Origin: Hamiltosporidium magnivora
Lineage: Eukaryota; Microsporidia; Dubosqiidae
Length of the DNA: 13,275 nucleotides
Direction: 5' to 3'
Assembly (NCBI GenBank): GCA_004325065.1
Contig: PITI01000380.1
Location: 1 to 13,275 of the forward strand
Below the pieces are notes generated by a model, which worked only from the letters and a program-made list of their open reading frames with translations, had not been told where the DNA came from and made no database searches. Position 1 is the first letter of the stretch. Each line of letters starts with the position of its first letter. The position numbers and the translations under genes are program-made. This document shows, one piece after another, positions 1-10,860 of the stretch.

Positions 1-1344
1 AAGGCTTAGAGTATGTGAGAATGCAGCATAGTCTTTGGGGTGCCCAGTAAGTGTTTTTTTCCTACGATACCAAACCACGCAACAAACCGTAACTAAATAT
101 AGGAAACAGCTTCACCTTTAATTGGGTTCTACCCACTTTTCAAAGAATAATCTTTAGAAAATAGGTAACGTAGAGTGTAGAGGGTGAATTTGTTGATTTT
201 AAACCTAAAACTGTTTCGATTTCATGAAAACAATATTAAACTTGCCCCGTTTTTTTTAAAATATGTGATGTTTTAAACCAAGACTTATTGTTTTAATTCT
301 ATAGTTAAATATAAAAATAAAATAAATTTCGTCTGGCCTTCATTGAAATACAATCCAAAATCGGCATATAAAGGTACACGTACACTAGTAAGAAAAAAAA
401 ATTAGATTAATTTTTAAACTCTATCTGTATATAGATATTTCTTATATTTCCAAATTCTTTATTGGAAATATTGTATTTTTTATATATTTAAGGGCTATAA
501 ACACTTAGATTTATAATCTTTGGTTGATATCTGAAAATGTAGAAAATAACTATTACTAACTAGCTTGGCCAAAAAAAATATTATATCTGCTTTAATATCA
601 TGTATAGTCATCCTTACCTCGAGAAACCACTTCAACTCAATCGAACATACTATGAACTAGCCGGCCGATGTTATATAGTCTATTGAATACCATATTGCAT
701 AAGTTTTACTTCTTTGATCTACCTCATAATTAATTGATATTTTTTCTTTTATTTTGCAATATAGACCTCACGTACTCAATCGTTTTAGATTTACTGATTA
801 AGAAAACCAATCGAGTATTTTTTCTCAGACAAATCGCATTGTATAGGCAAACTTATGGCAACCAGCGTCATCTTGTTTTTAGATAAATTCAAACTCAGGT
901 CTCAGATGTAATGATGAGACGAATGAATTTTTAGCAAATAAATATTTATACACAATACAGTCTGGATTTAAATATATTTAAGAGTCCGGATCCCCTGATA
1001 TGATCATCTCGCTGTAAATTACACCTCAGATTCAAACTTTCTTGTTCTAAAGATATGTTCAGAGGCGAATATTGTCACGGATATTCACGAATTCTCTTAC
1101 ATCTGTGATTCCTATTAAAGTCAATACTACACTCATCACAAAATATTATGATGTAGAACCTTTTTTTAGTCATCTAATCCATTACTGAGCAATTTCATAC
1201 CCTAAAAATAAATAGGTGTAAGTTTTAATTTCAGGGCCGAAAATCTATAGTGAAAACCTATATTTAAATATTTTTGCGACTTTTTTGCCAAGGAAAAATT
1301 ACACCGTTGTTTCGTTTAGGCTATAAACGATCATTATAGAAGAA

Positions 1345-1369
1345 ATTTTGTTATTATTTATAACAAAAT
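1345..1369. repeat. Perfect 10-bp inverted repeat (hairpin)
   Basis: The arms ATTTTGTTAT (1345-1354) and ATAACAAAAT (1360-1369) are exact reverse complements around a five-base loop. The arms are AT-rich, so chance formation is quite possible. There is no gene next to it. Confidence 0.5.
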
Positions 1370-1510
1370 CTGTAAAATTCTCTTTGTTCGATTTATATGA
1401 AGCGGTTTTCTTCTAATCGTCGACTCTCTATACAGGACTTTTGTTTGTAAAGGTTTTTGCGATTTTGTATATTATTGAAAGAGATACACCTATAAGTATA
1501 TTGATTTTTT

Positions 1511-1524
1511 AGGAGAATTCTCCT
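1511..1524. repeat. 14-bp perfect palindrome
   Basis: AGGAGAATTCTCCT reads the same on both strands with no spacer and is GC-richer than its surroundings. It could be a dimeric protein-binding site, but no gene lies nearby and no second copy was seen in the window. Confidence 0.45.
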
Positions 1525-4500
1525 TCTCCCGAAGTTTTTGAACAAGAATTATTTTATCCTGTTGTGATTTAATTAGCATGATAAGAGTACTTCGATACTA
1601 ACAATTTAATATTTCGATATATTGATTATCAGGTTTAAAAATTTTCCAAGTTTTTATAACTAAGATAGTTAGTAATTGTCATATTCCATTCTTTTGAACT
1701 TAAGATACAATTGTACTAGTAATTGCGGCAAAGGCATAAAGTATAATTAAAAACACATTTTTTAAAAATAAATTGAAAATTATAATAGAAATTTATAAAA
1801 ATTTAGTTTAAAATTATTCCAATTTTTCTTGCCTCCCAAGTGTAGAGTATGAAGTTTTAGCATCAAATAAAAGTTATATCCAAAGGCTTCTTACAAGCTG
1901 CTATTGTATTCTTGTATGATTTATTTCAAATATCTTATCCGAGCTGAGTCGTTTTTTGTTGCGAAGACTGGTTATAAGCTATTCAATCGGTATCAACGTA
2001 TCTAAATTATTTTTTTCTTTCTGTTCAATTGTCCGAGTTATGTTTTGCTTTACTTCCCTTGGTCTCTGCCGGCCAAATATTTGAATCTGGTGTTCATACC
2101 AGGTTTAAACCCTTTGAATTTCTAAAGCGCAAGGATATGTTTTGAAACATACAATATGAAAAATTAATCAATATCAAAAGTCTTTTTTTTATTAAAAAAT
2201 TATCAAGTTGTATTGCTTAATTACGATGCAAATGTTAAAAACAGGCTATATTGCATATTCAATTCCTTTTGGTCTTGAAAATACATATATCTTACAGCGA
2301 TAGTTAATTGTTTTTATGATACATATTAGTTGCTAAAAAAACCGCTCAATAAAATTATCGGCAATTTCTTCCGAACCTATTTTGCAAGATTATTTGGAAT
2401 TAAACAAAATTTGAAATAATTTTTTTTAATTATTCAAGCTAAAACGCATTCTTTTATCACTGTATAACGTACTTATTAAAATTTTTTTAACAATATAAAT
2501 AACTTTTATCATTTTTTTAGATTTTAACACATTTTTTCCGAGTATTTCTTTATACATCAAAATTTTAAATTGAATTAGGTCTTCGAGCAGATATAATCTA
2601 AAACAAAATTAGAAAATAAGCAAAGCAAGAACTACACTAAAATATTATAAGCTTATTTAACATTTTTCTGAATCTTTGTCTCTTTTGAAATATTATAAAA
2701 GTATTGTTATTTTTTAGAATAAATTCTAATTGTTTTTCTTAATACATTTCTTGGTATGAAATTATAAACGTTGAAACCAAATAGCTTGTTATCGACACCA
2801 GAAGGAGCGAGATACTTGTGATTATCAAGACAAATTAGAGTTTACTCAAATATAGAAGAACAGAGTGTAACTCAAAATTGATCATAAGTCAGCGTTTTAT
2901 TATGCTCATTTGAGCAATTATATCGAAGCTTTTACAAAATTATTGTTTAAATTCTTCATAGGAGTTATAAAATCAATTTATTCAAAATATATGTATGTAT
3001 ATATTTTTTTGGAATGATTCTTTCTAAAAAAATATCTTAGAAAATCTTTTATCAGAGTCCCTCGCAATAAAATCCAGTTATTTTCATTTAAATATGTTTT
3101 GTTTCTCGAATTTTCGTGCTTTATCTATAATTGAAATATGTGGTTTTGTAATAGTCACATAGTTAAGATGAACCATCTGTAACATTTATACGAACATGTT
3201 TTTAATTGATTTTTGCTCAAAATTTAAAAAATCGAAATATATGTTGGCTTCGTAATCGAATAGCCACATCCAAATAAAGCATTTTACAGAAGTATTATAA
3301 TATGTTTTTGCAAAAGGAAGAGATAGTGTCTGTCAGTCTCGAAACAAAAAATATTATATTTTTATATTTATGAGGCCCAATATTTTATAAATAAAACGCC
3401 TCATACTTTTCTTTCCAATCAACTACGAGCAGGCTAGCTTACCAAAAATATTTCTAGGATTTTTGCCTGCTTTAATTTTTTATTAGATATTAATATGTTT
3501 TTAAGCGAATTCTGTATTTATTTTTCAGTATTATTTATTTATTATGAAAGATGTAAAGAAAATTTAAATTTATTATCAATCTAAACAAAAAAGTATATTA
3601 ATAAAACACTGAATTTTAAAGGTTTTCCTATCAACATTAAGTTTAAGACATCAACCAACGAGCTGATTTGTTATAAAGTTACTCACGAGAGTAGAATTAC
3701 GGAAACTGTAAAATTGATGCGTGCAAGATACCTAGAAACTGATTTTGAAGAATAGCATATAGAATTATTTTGTATTCTACTATCGTCTAATATATTTGTA
3801 GCGGCTTTTAAAAGTAGAACCGTCTTTATTTTACACGAGGCATCTTCATTTTTTTATTTATTTTCTATTCTAAATTAAATTTATGTTAGGTTTATTCGAG
3901 CTTCAAATTTTTATTTGCTAAGTGATTTCTATTCTGTATAAAAAGAGTATAAATACTATCCTATTTTTGGTGCAAACATCACATATGTAGAGGGTTTGCA
4001 TTTTTTTGTTTGAAATAGCATAATCATTAACAAAAAAATGATTAAAACTCTAATGAAGCTTCAAATCAAGGTTATAAAATATTCAAACAAGATGAATTGG
4101 CCAAAAAGGTGGTAAATGTAGCTTTTCGAAAAAATTCTATAATGATTTTAGCAATTTATTTCCAAATCTTTTTATCAATTAATCATTACACGTCTTGAAA
4201 CATGAATTCATGGTTACATAGAAGATTTAAATTACATGGGTTTAGGTCTATATAACTAGTTCCATGGATAGGAAAATGTATTTAAAATAAGAAAACCTGG
4301 AGATACATACGATATTTAGATTCAAAAATTCAATTATAAAAATTTTGGTGCAAATGACTAGGATTGATAACACGGGAAATAAGTATGAGAAGTCTGGTCC
4401 AAGTAATTATACACTTATTTGAATCGAATAATGAAATCTGTAGGCAAAAAGTACATTGCTACTTATATTATCTAAAATTTTTCTCGACAAACATCACAAT

Positions 4501-4742
4501 ATATTAATTTCTATAATTAGTGATACAAATAAGATTTTATTTTATTTTAATTAAATTGATTTATTCAGTATTTAAATATACGAAAATTAGAGGTTACACA
4601 TAACAAATTTTCATAGAATAACAAACGATTTTTATTTAACATTATAACTGCCAATATATAAGAACCAAAAGGCTTAGTCCTCATATATAATATTCTATTC
4701 AAATTATAAAAATTAATTTAACAAGGAATAGATATAAAAATT

Positions 4743-7181
4743 TTATCCAAGTGTTTCTTCGTAAATAATTGAAATAGAATAATTACAAAACATCTCTCTT
4801 AAGATTTCTACAACCTGAACATCTTTAATAAACTGCTTTAGAACAAATTGAATTCGGAAATCCGAATAAATAGAATCGTACTTTATGATGTCTTTTTCTC
4901 GTCTATTAAATATTGTACGACAACTAATTTTGACTTCTGATAAATCATGAAATTCCGCTAAAGCTACGACGTCATCAATAGAAATATCAGATGATGTAGA
5001 AACATGAAGAATACTCAATCTTTCGCCTAGCAAAGTTGATTTGCAGATATCACAATATTTACCCATGAAGCAAGAACCTTCAAGGCTAAATAACAAAGTG
5101 GAAAGTCTAAAACATTCAGAAATTCTTTTAAAATTTAAAAGAGTTAAGAAATAGCTAGTAATATTCAAGTAGGTAAGAGAATTGATCATCTTATCTGTAA
5201 GTATCAACCCTAGTAAACTACCTCTCATTTTAACCTCAAATAAACTAAGAGCTTTTAAGTTTTTAAACATAGTAATGTATAAATAGTTTGATAAAAAAAT
5301 ATCATTGTATGATACATCCAAATGTGTCAAATTTTCATATATTTTCGACTCCATCAATCCTGCCACATTCGAAGGTAGACTTTTTGATAAATTAAGACTC
5401 TTCAGATTATAAAAATGGCCTATAAAATTCAATGAGCTTACTGTTAATTTACAGTCACTAAAATCCAAAGATTTAACTGATTTTATAAAGTTAGGAATTT
5501 CAAAAAAGAATGCTACGCTATCAAAATCAATTATTCTACGTAAACAAAGAGAACCCACAGAAACATCACTAGTAAATAGCGCTCTTAAATATTCATTTGG
5601 GATATATTGATCGTGTTCAAAATTTTTCCAATTTCTTTTTACGCTCATTATTTGATTGAAGGATTCACATCCAGTAAATTCAAAAGAATTAAGCAATATA
5701 TTTTCCAGTTTTGTAGAGTTTAATAGCAGCTGAACGAAACATACAGGAAACTTGGATAAAGAAATATCTAAAAATTCTAAATTTTCAGTTAATCTAAAGT
5801 CACCCCTTTGATCCCTCTTGGGCTTCCAAATGGAATCTACATCTAATGTACAATCTTTTAAAACTAAAACTTTTATTTTCGAATAAAGTATTCTTTCGAT
5901 ATCTTTCGTGTTCATTTTCAGTCCGGCGACTTTGAATGTATTAGGTTCATACATTTTTGGCAAGAGTTCTGTTATTCTCTGGCTTTCGTCAACTACACAA
6001 TAGGAAATTTCCAAATAAGATACGACCCCTCTTAGTATAACGAGGTCTAGTAAATCAAAAGAAATATCTACATTTACAAACTTTAAATATTTAATCATTC
6101 TTATATTCGATCCAGTTAGATTTAGAAAAAAATCATCTGATATTTTTTTAAGTGAAACTATACATTTTTCAAAGCTTTCGGAGCAAACTAAATTACATAC
6201 ACTTGAAACTTTGAGTTCATTAAAAGTTAATTCGGTGTTATCAATGTAAAAACCGGAAACCTTCGTTACGGCCAAAAGCCAATTAAATGCGGCCCATTCA
6301 TTGGTCTTTAAACTTCTCAGAAGTAATTCGAGAGAACTCGAAGAAATTTTGAGAATAAGATTAGCAATATCAATTGAGTCTCTAAAACATTCATCAATAT
6401 GTTGCTTTTTTTTCTCGAATAAGGACAATGTCGAGCTTTTGGGAATAAAACATGCATCAATCGAGTTGATCAAGGTACAGAAAAAATACATGAAGGGCCT
6501 AATTCTATGTTTCTCATCAAAAAGATTTTCTCTGTAATGCGCGGAATCTTCAAAAATTCTAACAGAGACTTTTTCCATTAGACACTCTCTGTATAAATGA
6601 GAATAAAATTGGTTCAGATATTCACTGCTAATCGGGTCTAGAACATCTAAAATTTTTAGAAACCTATAGAAATTTTCATATGTAAGATTTTGACGAGGTG
6701 TACCGGAATCGAAAGTTAGATGTTTAACAAAAATTTGAAATTCTTGATAACTAACATTCAAAGAGTACTCGAATAAAAATGGATATTCTTCTAACTGCAT
6801 ATATACATATCTATTTAATGAACGAAATTTTATTTTCCAGTTTTCTTTATAGTTCACTTCAAAAGAATGCAATGGCTGATGGTTTTGAGATGATCTTCCC
6901 AGCGAACAAGCAAAATCTGTGATACTTAAGCCACGGCATTTAATAACATGATTTCCGGGACAAAATGTAAAAGTTTCTTCCTCATTTAAACGTGATAACC
7001 AATATTTAATTTTTTTAATCTCAACTTTATCAATATCTTCTTTCCAATTTAAATCTATAAGTGCAAACGTTATTTTTCCATCTTTTGATTCACTCGTACA
7101 AATTACAAACTGCCAAAATCCAAGACATATAAACAATAAAAATTTGACCCAATATAAAATTATCCAGTTTGAATTTGTCAT
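4743..7181 (-). CDS. Secreted leucine-rich-repeat protein, about 812 aa
   Basis: This is a single-exon gene. The frame opens at an ATG at 7250, but the ATG at 7181 is preferred because it puts a classic signal peptide at the very N-terminus: a short polar start, then a hydrophobic run (about residues 7-27, including FLLFICLGFWQFVIC) before the polar TSESKDGK. Residues about 30-350 are largely helical-looking and charged, with no domain I recognise. From about residue 362 to 755 there are irregular leucine-rich repeats, clearest at about 568-680: VKSLDFSDCKL, NLKSLNLSKS, NLTHLDVSYNDI, NLKALSLFEVKM, SLTYLNITSY. These fit the LxxLxLxxN-type pattern with degenerate spacing. No C-terminal membrane segment or retention signal is evident. 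LRRs mediate protein binding, and large lineage-specific families of secreted LRR proteins are known in microsporidia; a host-facing role is inference. An AATAAA-type motif lies about 110 bases past the stop (4631-4636, complement). Confidence 0.85.
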   Translation of the reverse strand: MTNSNWIILYWVKFLLFICLGFWQFVICTSESKDGKITFALIDLNWKEDIDKVEIKKIKYWLSRLNEEETFTFCPGNHVIKCRGLSITDFACSLGRSSQNHQPLHSFEVNYKENWKIKFRSLNRYVYMQLEEYPFLFEYSLNVSYQEFQIFVKHLTFDSGTPRQNLTYENFYRFLKILDVLDPISSEYLNQFYSHLYRECLMEKVSVRIFEDSAHYRENLFDEKHRIRPFMYFFCTLINSIDACFIPKSSTLSLFEKKKQHIDECFRDSIDIANLILKISSSSLELLLRSLKTNEWAAFNWLLAVTKVSGFYIDNTELTFNELKVSSVCNLVCSESFEKCIVSLKKISDDFFLNLTGSNIRMIKYLKFVNVDISFDLLDLVILRGVVSYLEISYCVVDESQRITELLPKMYEPNTFKVAGLKMNTKDIERILYSKIKVLVLKDCTLDVDSIWKPKRDQRGDFRLTENLEFLDISLSKFPVCFVQLLLNSTKLENILLNSFEFTGCESFNQIMSVKRNWKNFEHDQYIPNEYLRALFTSDVSVGSLCLRRIIDFDSVAFFFEIPNFIKSVKSLDFSDCKLTVSSLNFIGHFYNLKSLNLSKSLPSNVAGLMESKIYENLTHLDVSYNDIFLSNYLYITMFKNLKALSLFEVKMRGSLLGLILTDKMINSLTYLNITSYFLTLLNFKRISECFRLSTLLFSLEGSCFMGKYCDICKSTLLGERLSILHVSTSSDISIDDVVALAEFHDLSEVKISCRTIFNRREKDIIKYDSIYSDFRIQFVLKQFIKDVQVVEILREMFCNYSISIIYEETLG

Positions 7182-8941
7182 ATTTATACTATTGTTTAGG
7201 TTAGTCTCAGATCTAGTAATTTTTTGGATCGAAATAAATAAAAAATACATGGAGAAGAATTTCTATTACATTAAATATTTTTTTTCTTTTTATCTTATAA
7301 TCAAAACTAAGAATTAACTGATAAAAATATTTTTAGGAACTAATATAAATAATGTTCGTAATAGTTCTGACAAGAAAATTCTAGGCTTTAGATAAATATT
7401 TGATTAATATTAAAAAAATCAATATTTTACATTTATATTTTTTTATTTTTTATAAATTATTTTCTTCATAAAAACTCCCCGGATTTGTTTAAATTTCTCT
7501 ATACTTTAGAGTTTATTATATAAAATTATCAAATAAGTTTTAAGATTGGCATTTTCTGTAATAAACTTACTATACCTCATTTAATAACAAAGCCGTTTTT
7601 CTGAGATTATAAATGAGATTAATTTTAATACATAATCTAAGTTTTCTATTACAAAATTTAAATTTATTAAATATTTTTTACTTCGTAATACATGGTTTAA
7701 ACGATATTATAGCTAGCTAATGATCAACAAGTTAAATATGATGTGTCAACTATAAAAGCACAAATTTCGCGAACTTTGTTCTAATATAATATTTACACCA
7801 CTTAGATTATTCTACATTAAAGGTGAACACAGCTTCAAGCTGCTGCGAAAAATATATTAAATATTTTAGGAAATTTTATCTAGAATGTATGTACAAATAT
7901 GTTTAAAATGAATTTATGTATCATTGGGCTTAAAATAACCAGGATAAATATTTTATTCCAAGAATTACAACAATAGTGGCCAAAGCTTTTAGCCCGAGAG
8001 TGATACTGATTCTATAAAAGGTCTCGAGGACTAAAAATCAAATATATTTTATACGAAAAAAACGTGAAAAAAGCTTGCTTCAATGTTTATTAATGATATT
8101 TTTTGATAAAATGTTTTAAGTTTAATACAGACGACATACAAAAAAATAATAATATCTATTTTAGATAAATTTTTACAATAACTATTTCAAAATCAAATTA
8201 ATAATCTTGAATAAAAAGTAAAAAATAAATAGATGATGAATTATAATGTAAAAAAAACTCTAAATCGAAAAGTGGCGATTCAAAAATCTTATCATTTCAT
8301 CAGACACACATAATGCACTTTAGTTTCAAAGATTATTTTTTATTTTTACAGTTGATATTTACACTCAGATCCCAAACCTTCGGCTCACACATCTTCGTTT
8401 TACTCTTATATTATTGTATTAAACATGATTATGACACATGTCGTTAGATTAGCCAGCATCGAATTTTCATTGTCCCGAGAAAATCAGATAAAAGTTTATT
8501 TAGTGAACATTTTACAATATGAACCGAATTTCTGCAGTACAAAAATGTGTTGACCCTAAGATCGATTAAAAATATCTTCGACACAGCGTCTTGCTCCTGG
8601 CCTTCAGTAAGAGAGTCGGGAGTTTTTAAAAATACATCAGTCTATCAAGGGGTTTTAAGCATAAAATGTCTTCAAATGATAAACAAAATAACAATTAAGT
8701 CTTTGGAATCTTTTTAGTTAATTTTTATTTTTACCTTGCTATCAATATGTTAGGTGCTGTAAAAAAAATCAAGGCAACATATATTTTCTCATTCTTGAAT
8801 TAAAAATAAAAGTTATTATCTTTATAACCTTTAAATATTTTGTTAGTGCAATTAGCTGCGGTAAATAAACTTATTAATTTTATTTTTTTTTGATTATGAA
8901 TTTCGTGTGGAGTTTTTTGTGTTTTTCATGTTGAAAAAAGT
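7182..8941. other. AT-rich spacer between the LRR gene and the hAT fossil
   Basis: No gene is supported. Promoter elements of the minus-strand LRR gene should lie at its left end, but the stretch is so AT-rich that TATA-like strings carry no weight, and no CCC or GGG motif typical of some microsporidian promoters is seen just before the ATG at 7181. A plus-strand open frame at 8356-8553 looks moderately protein-like but has no early ATG and no recognised motif. The 5' untranslated part and left end of the hAT element probably lie here; I could not identify a terminal inverted repeat. Confidence 0.5.
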
Positions 8942-10860
8942 ATGAATAACAGACAAAAAATGAAAGAAATATAGAGTATACAAACGTTCAAAGGGCTATG
9001 AGGAAGTCTTTACCTTTTTGTTGACTCAAGTCATATTGACATAGGTTTGTTTACAAAGAAAACATATCATTCTTGAACAATACGATATAAAAAGTCCCAC
9101 TGAGAAGCAAAATTCTGAATAACACACAATTCATGGAAGTAACGGGATGGAAAATCAAAAGCTTTGAAACGCAAATCTGAATCTCAACAATCGTTGTTTA
9201 AGAAAGTAAATGATGATCAAGTAAAAGCAAACAGAGCTGATTTTCATAAAGCATATTTATTTTCAAAACTTTATAAATCTTTTCGGACAGTGAAAAAATC
9301 GCGTTTACCACTTAGGCACTATTAGAAATGTAACCAGAAAAATCTATACATTTAAAAACATCACTTTGGCCGGCAACACAATTACAAGGAGAGTAGACCA
9401 CATCCGCAAAGGTGTTACTCAATTTTCTAAAAACGACACATAGATGCTATTCTTAGTTTTTAAATGACTTAGCAGTTATTTCGGATATAGTTGAAGTTTT
9501 TCTTTTTATTGGAAAAATCAGCAATATTATGAAATATATAGGAAGATTTTGATGTTTTAGGCATTTAAATCACGGCCACGAACTATATATTTCTATTGAA
9601 GTCGAAAAATTTGTTAAGAAGAACAATCTTTGGTAGAAAAATTTGAAATATATTACAACTGATGGCTAGAACATATGAAGTATGATAATAATTTTTTTCG
9701 GAAAAATATATGGGAGACTGAAAACGTCGTTTCTCTTGTATCTAATACAGTAAAATAGACAATGATTCAAAATCAAAAAAATAAAGTGTGTTTTTCCTCA
9801 ACAGTAATTGTGTAATAAAATACTTTTACATACTGGAAACCGTAAAACCAGACAAACATCTGTTAAATATATCTAATCGCATGAATTTAATACCCGTAAA
9901 TTCTGTTTACTTATTAGTAAAATTAAGAAAAAAATTTAACATATTTTACCAAAATTTGCTATTTTTCAAACATAGCACAATAATCGAAATATTTTTAAAA
10001 CAAAATGATAATATAATTCGTGTTTTAAAAAGTAATGAATAGCTATGAAGTTGTCTTTTCATATAAATTTAACCGAATGTATGAAGTATCGATATATAAT
10101 CACATGGAAAAGATCGGATGCTTCCAAAATTTTACACTCATATAAAAACATTTTATCAAAAGAAATAGAGACGTTGCAGCCTAAATCAAAAAAGCATTTT
10201 GATTATTTCAATTTGTGCACAATATTTAGTAAACAAACAGAGATAAAATTGCCTATAAAATTTGCACATAAACTTTAGATAATTTAAGAATGTTTTGTTC
10301 TTGTTTTACTTATTTAGCTTTATCGCAAACTATATGATGCGGAGGAAATATAACCACGCTAAAAACTTTCTGTTTTCAACTAATGCGTACAATTCGTATT
10401 AAAATCATTGCTGCCATTGCGATGGGATATAAACCACACCTGATCTATAAGCCAATCCTCTATAATCCCGAGTTAAAACTGCTTAGAGGAAATAAACAAA
10501 ACATCCATTTGTTCATCCTCAACACCGAGAGATAAAAAAGGAATGGACTAAGTAAGCAAATAAGCAAACGATATTAAAATTTTTCATAATATTTCCGCTG
10601 CTGATATCGGAAAACATAATTAGAAACATCAATCAGATGCAATAGATATTTTCTGCTGTGATATTTCAAAAAAAATTAAAATAGGCATGGCTAGATTTAA
10701 TATTGGTCTCTAAGCCACGAAAGCAATTTCATTACTAAATTTTCTCGAAGTTTATTTCTGTTTTCGGCTCTAACTATGTGTAAAGATACATTCTCAAAAA
10801 TGAAAGGAAGCATATTTACAGATCTTGATTTTAGATAATGCGATTGAAGTCGTTTTTCAA
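8942..10860 (+). pseudogene. Degenerate hAT transposase (GTF2IRD2/SCAND3/ZBED5-like)
   Basis: A hAT DNA-transposon transposase can be followed piecewise in colinear order. At 8997-9122 lies the N-terminal finger region (EEVFTFLL, VCLQRKHIILEQYDIK). At 9143-9325 is SQQSLFKKVNDD followed by FHKAYLFSKLYKSF. At 9327-9443 is FKNITLAGNTITRRVDHI. From 9466 one frame runs with stops: DLAVISDIVEV (first catalytic block, damaged), EVEKFVKKNNLW and ITTDG (9652-9666, second catalytic Asp), then LCNKIL and SHEFNTRKFCLL (9808-9912). At 10045-10278 is KLSFHINLTECMKY to KKHFDYF, corresponding to the family's DLAFLTDITxHLNxLN region. After an inserted repeat come QKKLK (about 10673), SKFISVFGSNYV (10745-10780) and, one frame over, CKDTFSKMK (10779-10805), the C-terminal FGSxYxCExxFSxMK block. 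The apparent 84-codon frame at 9788-10042 is off-frame; the one at 10045-10278 is a true fragment. Many stops and frameshifts make it non-functional. The family comes from pattern recognition, without a search. Confidence 0.85.
10331..10563 (+). repeat. Short interspersed repeat, copy A, nested in the hAT fossil
   Basis: This non-coding segment of about 230 bp sits between two consecutive parts of the hAT transposase, where the family predicts roughly 200 fewer bases. Its left part (10341-10440) matches copy B at 13035-13135, with about 26 of 32 bases identical over the first block and the same spacing to ATCATTG and to a GGGA...AAACCACAC block. Its right part (10517-10554) matches copy C at 11778-11815. 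GCAAAC occurs on both sides (10325-10330 and 10564-10569), a candidate target-site duplication. Boundaries are approximate. No open frame, tRNA-like A/B box or poly(A) tail was recognised, so the element class is unknown. Confidence 0.65.

Larger units (their letters stand above)
1..4742. other. AT-rich spacer without a supportable gene
   Basis: All frames are densely closed by stops. The longest open stretches I followed by eye are what a genome this AT-rich gives by chance, and none showed a family motif. Slightly GC-richer patches at about 600-1140, 1900-2110 and 3600-3755 look more gene-like than their surroundings and may be old gene or transposon remnants, but I could not name a family. 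Short inverted repeats occur at 1345-1369 and 1511-1524. I saw no tRNA, rRNA or tandem array. Confidence 0.6.

Noticed and set aside
600..1140. GC-richer patch considered as a piggyBac or other transposase remnant
   Set aside because: Only vague similarity in one short stretch, with no ordered series of blocks as seen for the hAT fossil.
3585..3755. 56-codon plus-strand frame, briefly considered a FLYWCH/MULE-like zinc finger remnant
   Set aside because: The expected Cys/His pattern is not present and the length is within chance expectation.
6301..6537. 78-codon plus-strand frame inside the LRR gene
   Set aside because: It lies antisense within the long, well-supported LRR coding frame and shows no motif of its own.
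8356..8553. 65-codon plus-strand frame with protein-like composition
   Set aside because: It has no early ATG and no recognised family motif; several frames of this size are expected by chance at this AT content.
9788..10042. 84-codon plus-strand frame starting at GTG
   Set aside because: The hAT homology (LCNKIL, SHEFNTRKFCLL) over the same bases is in a different frame that has stops; this frame is a shadow with no ATG start.
10045..10278. 77-codon frame as an independent small gene
   Set aside because: It is in the same frame as the upstream hAT remnant, and its start KLSFHINLTECMKY fits the transposase family, so it is a fragment of the pseudogene.
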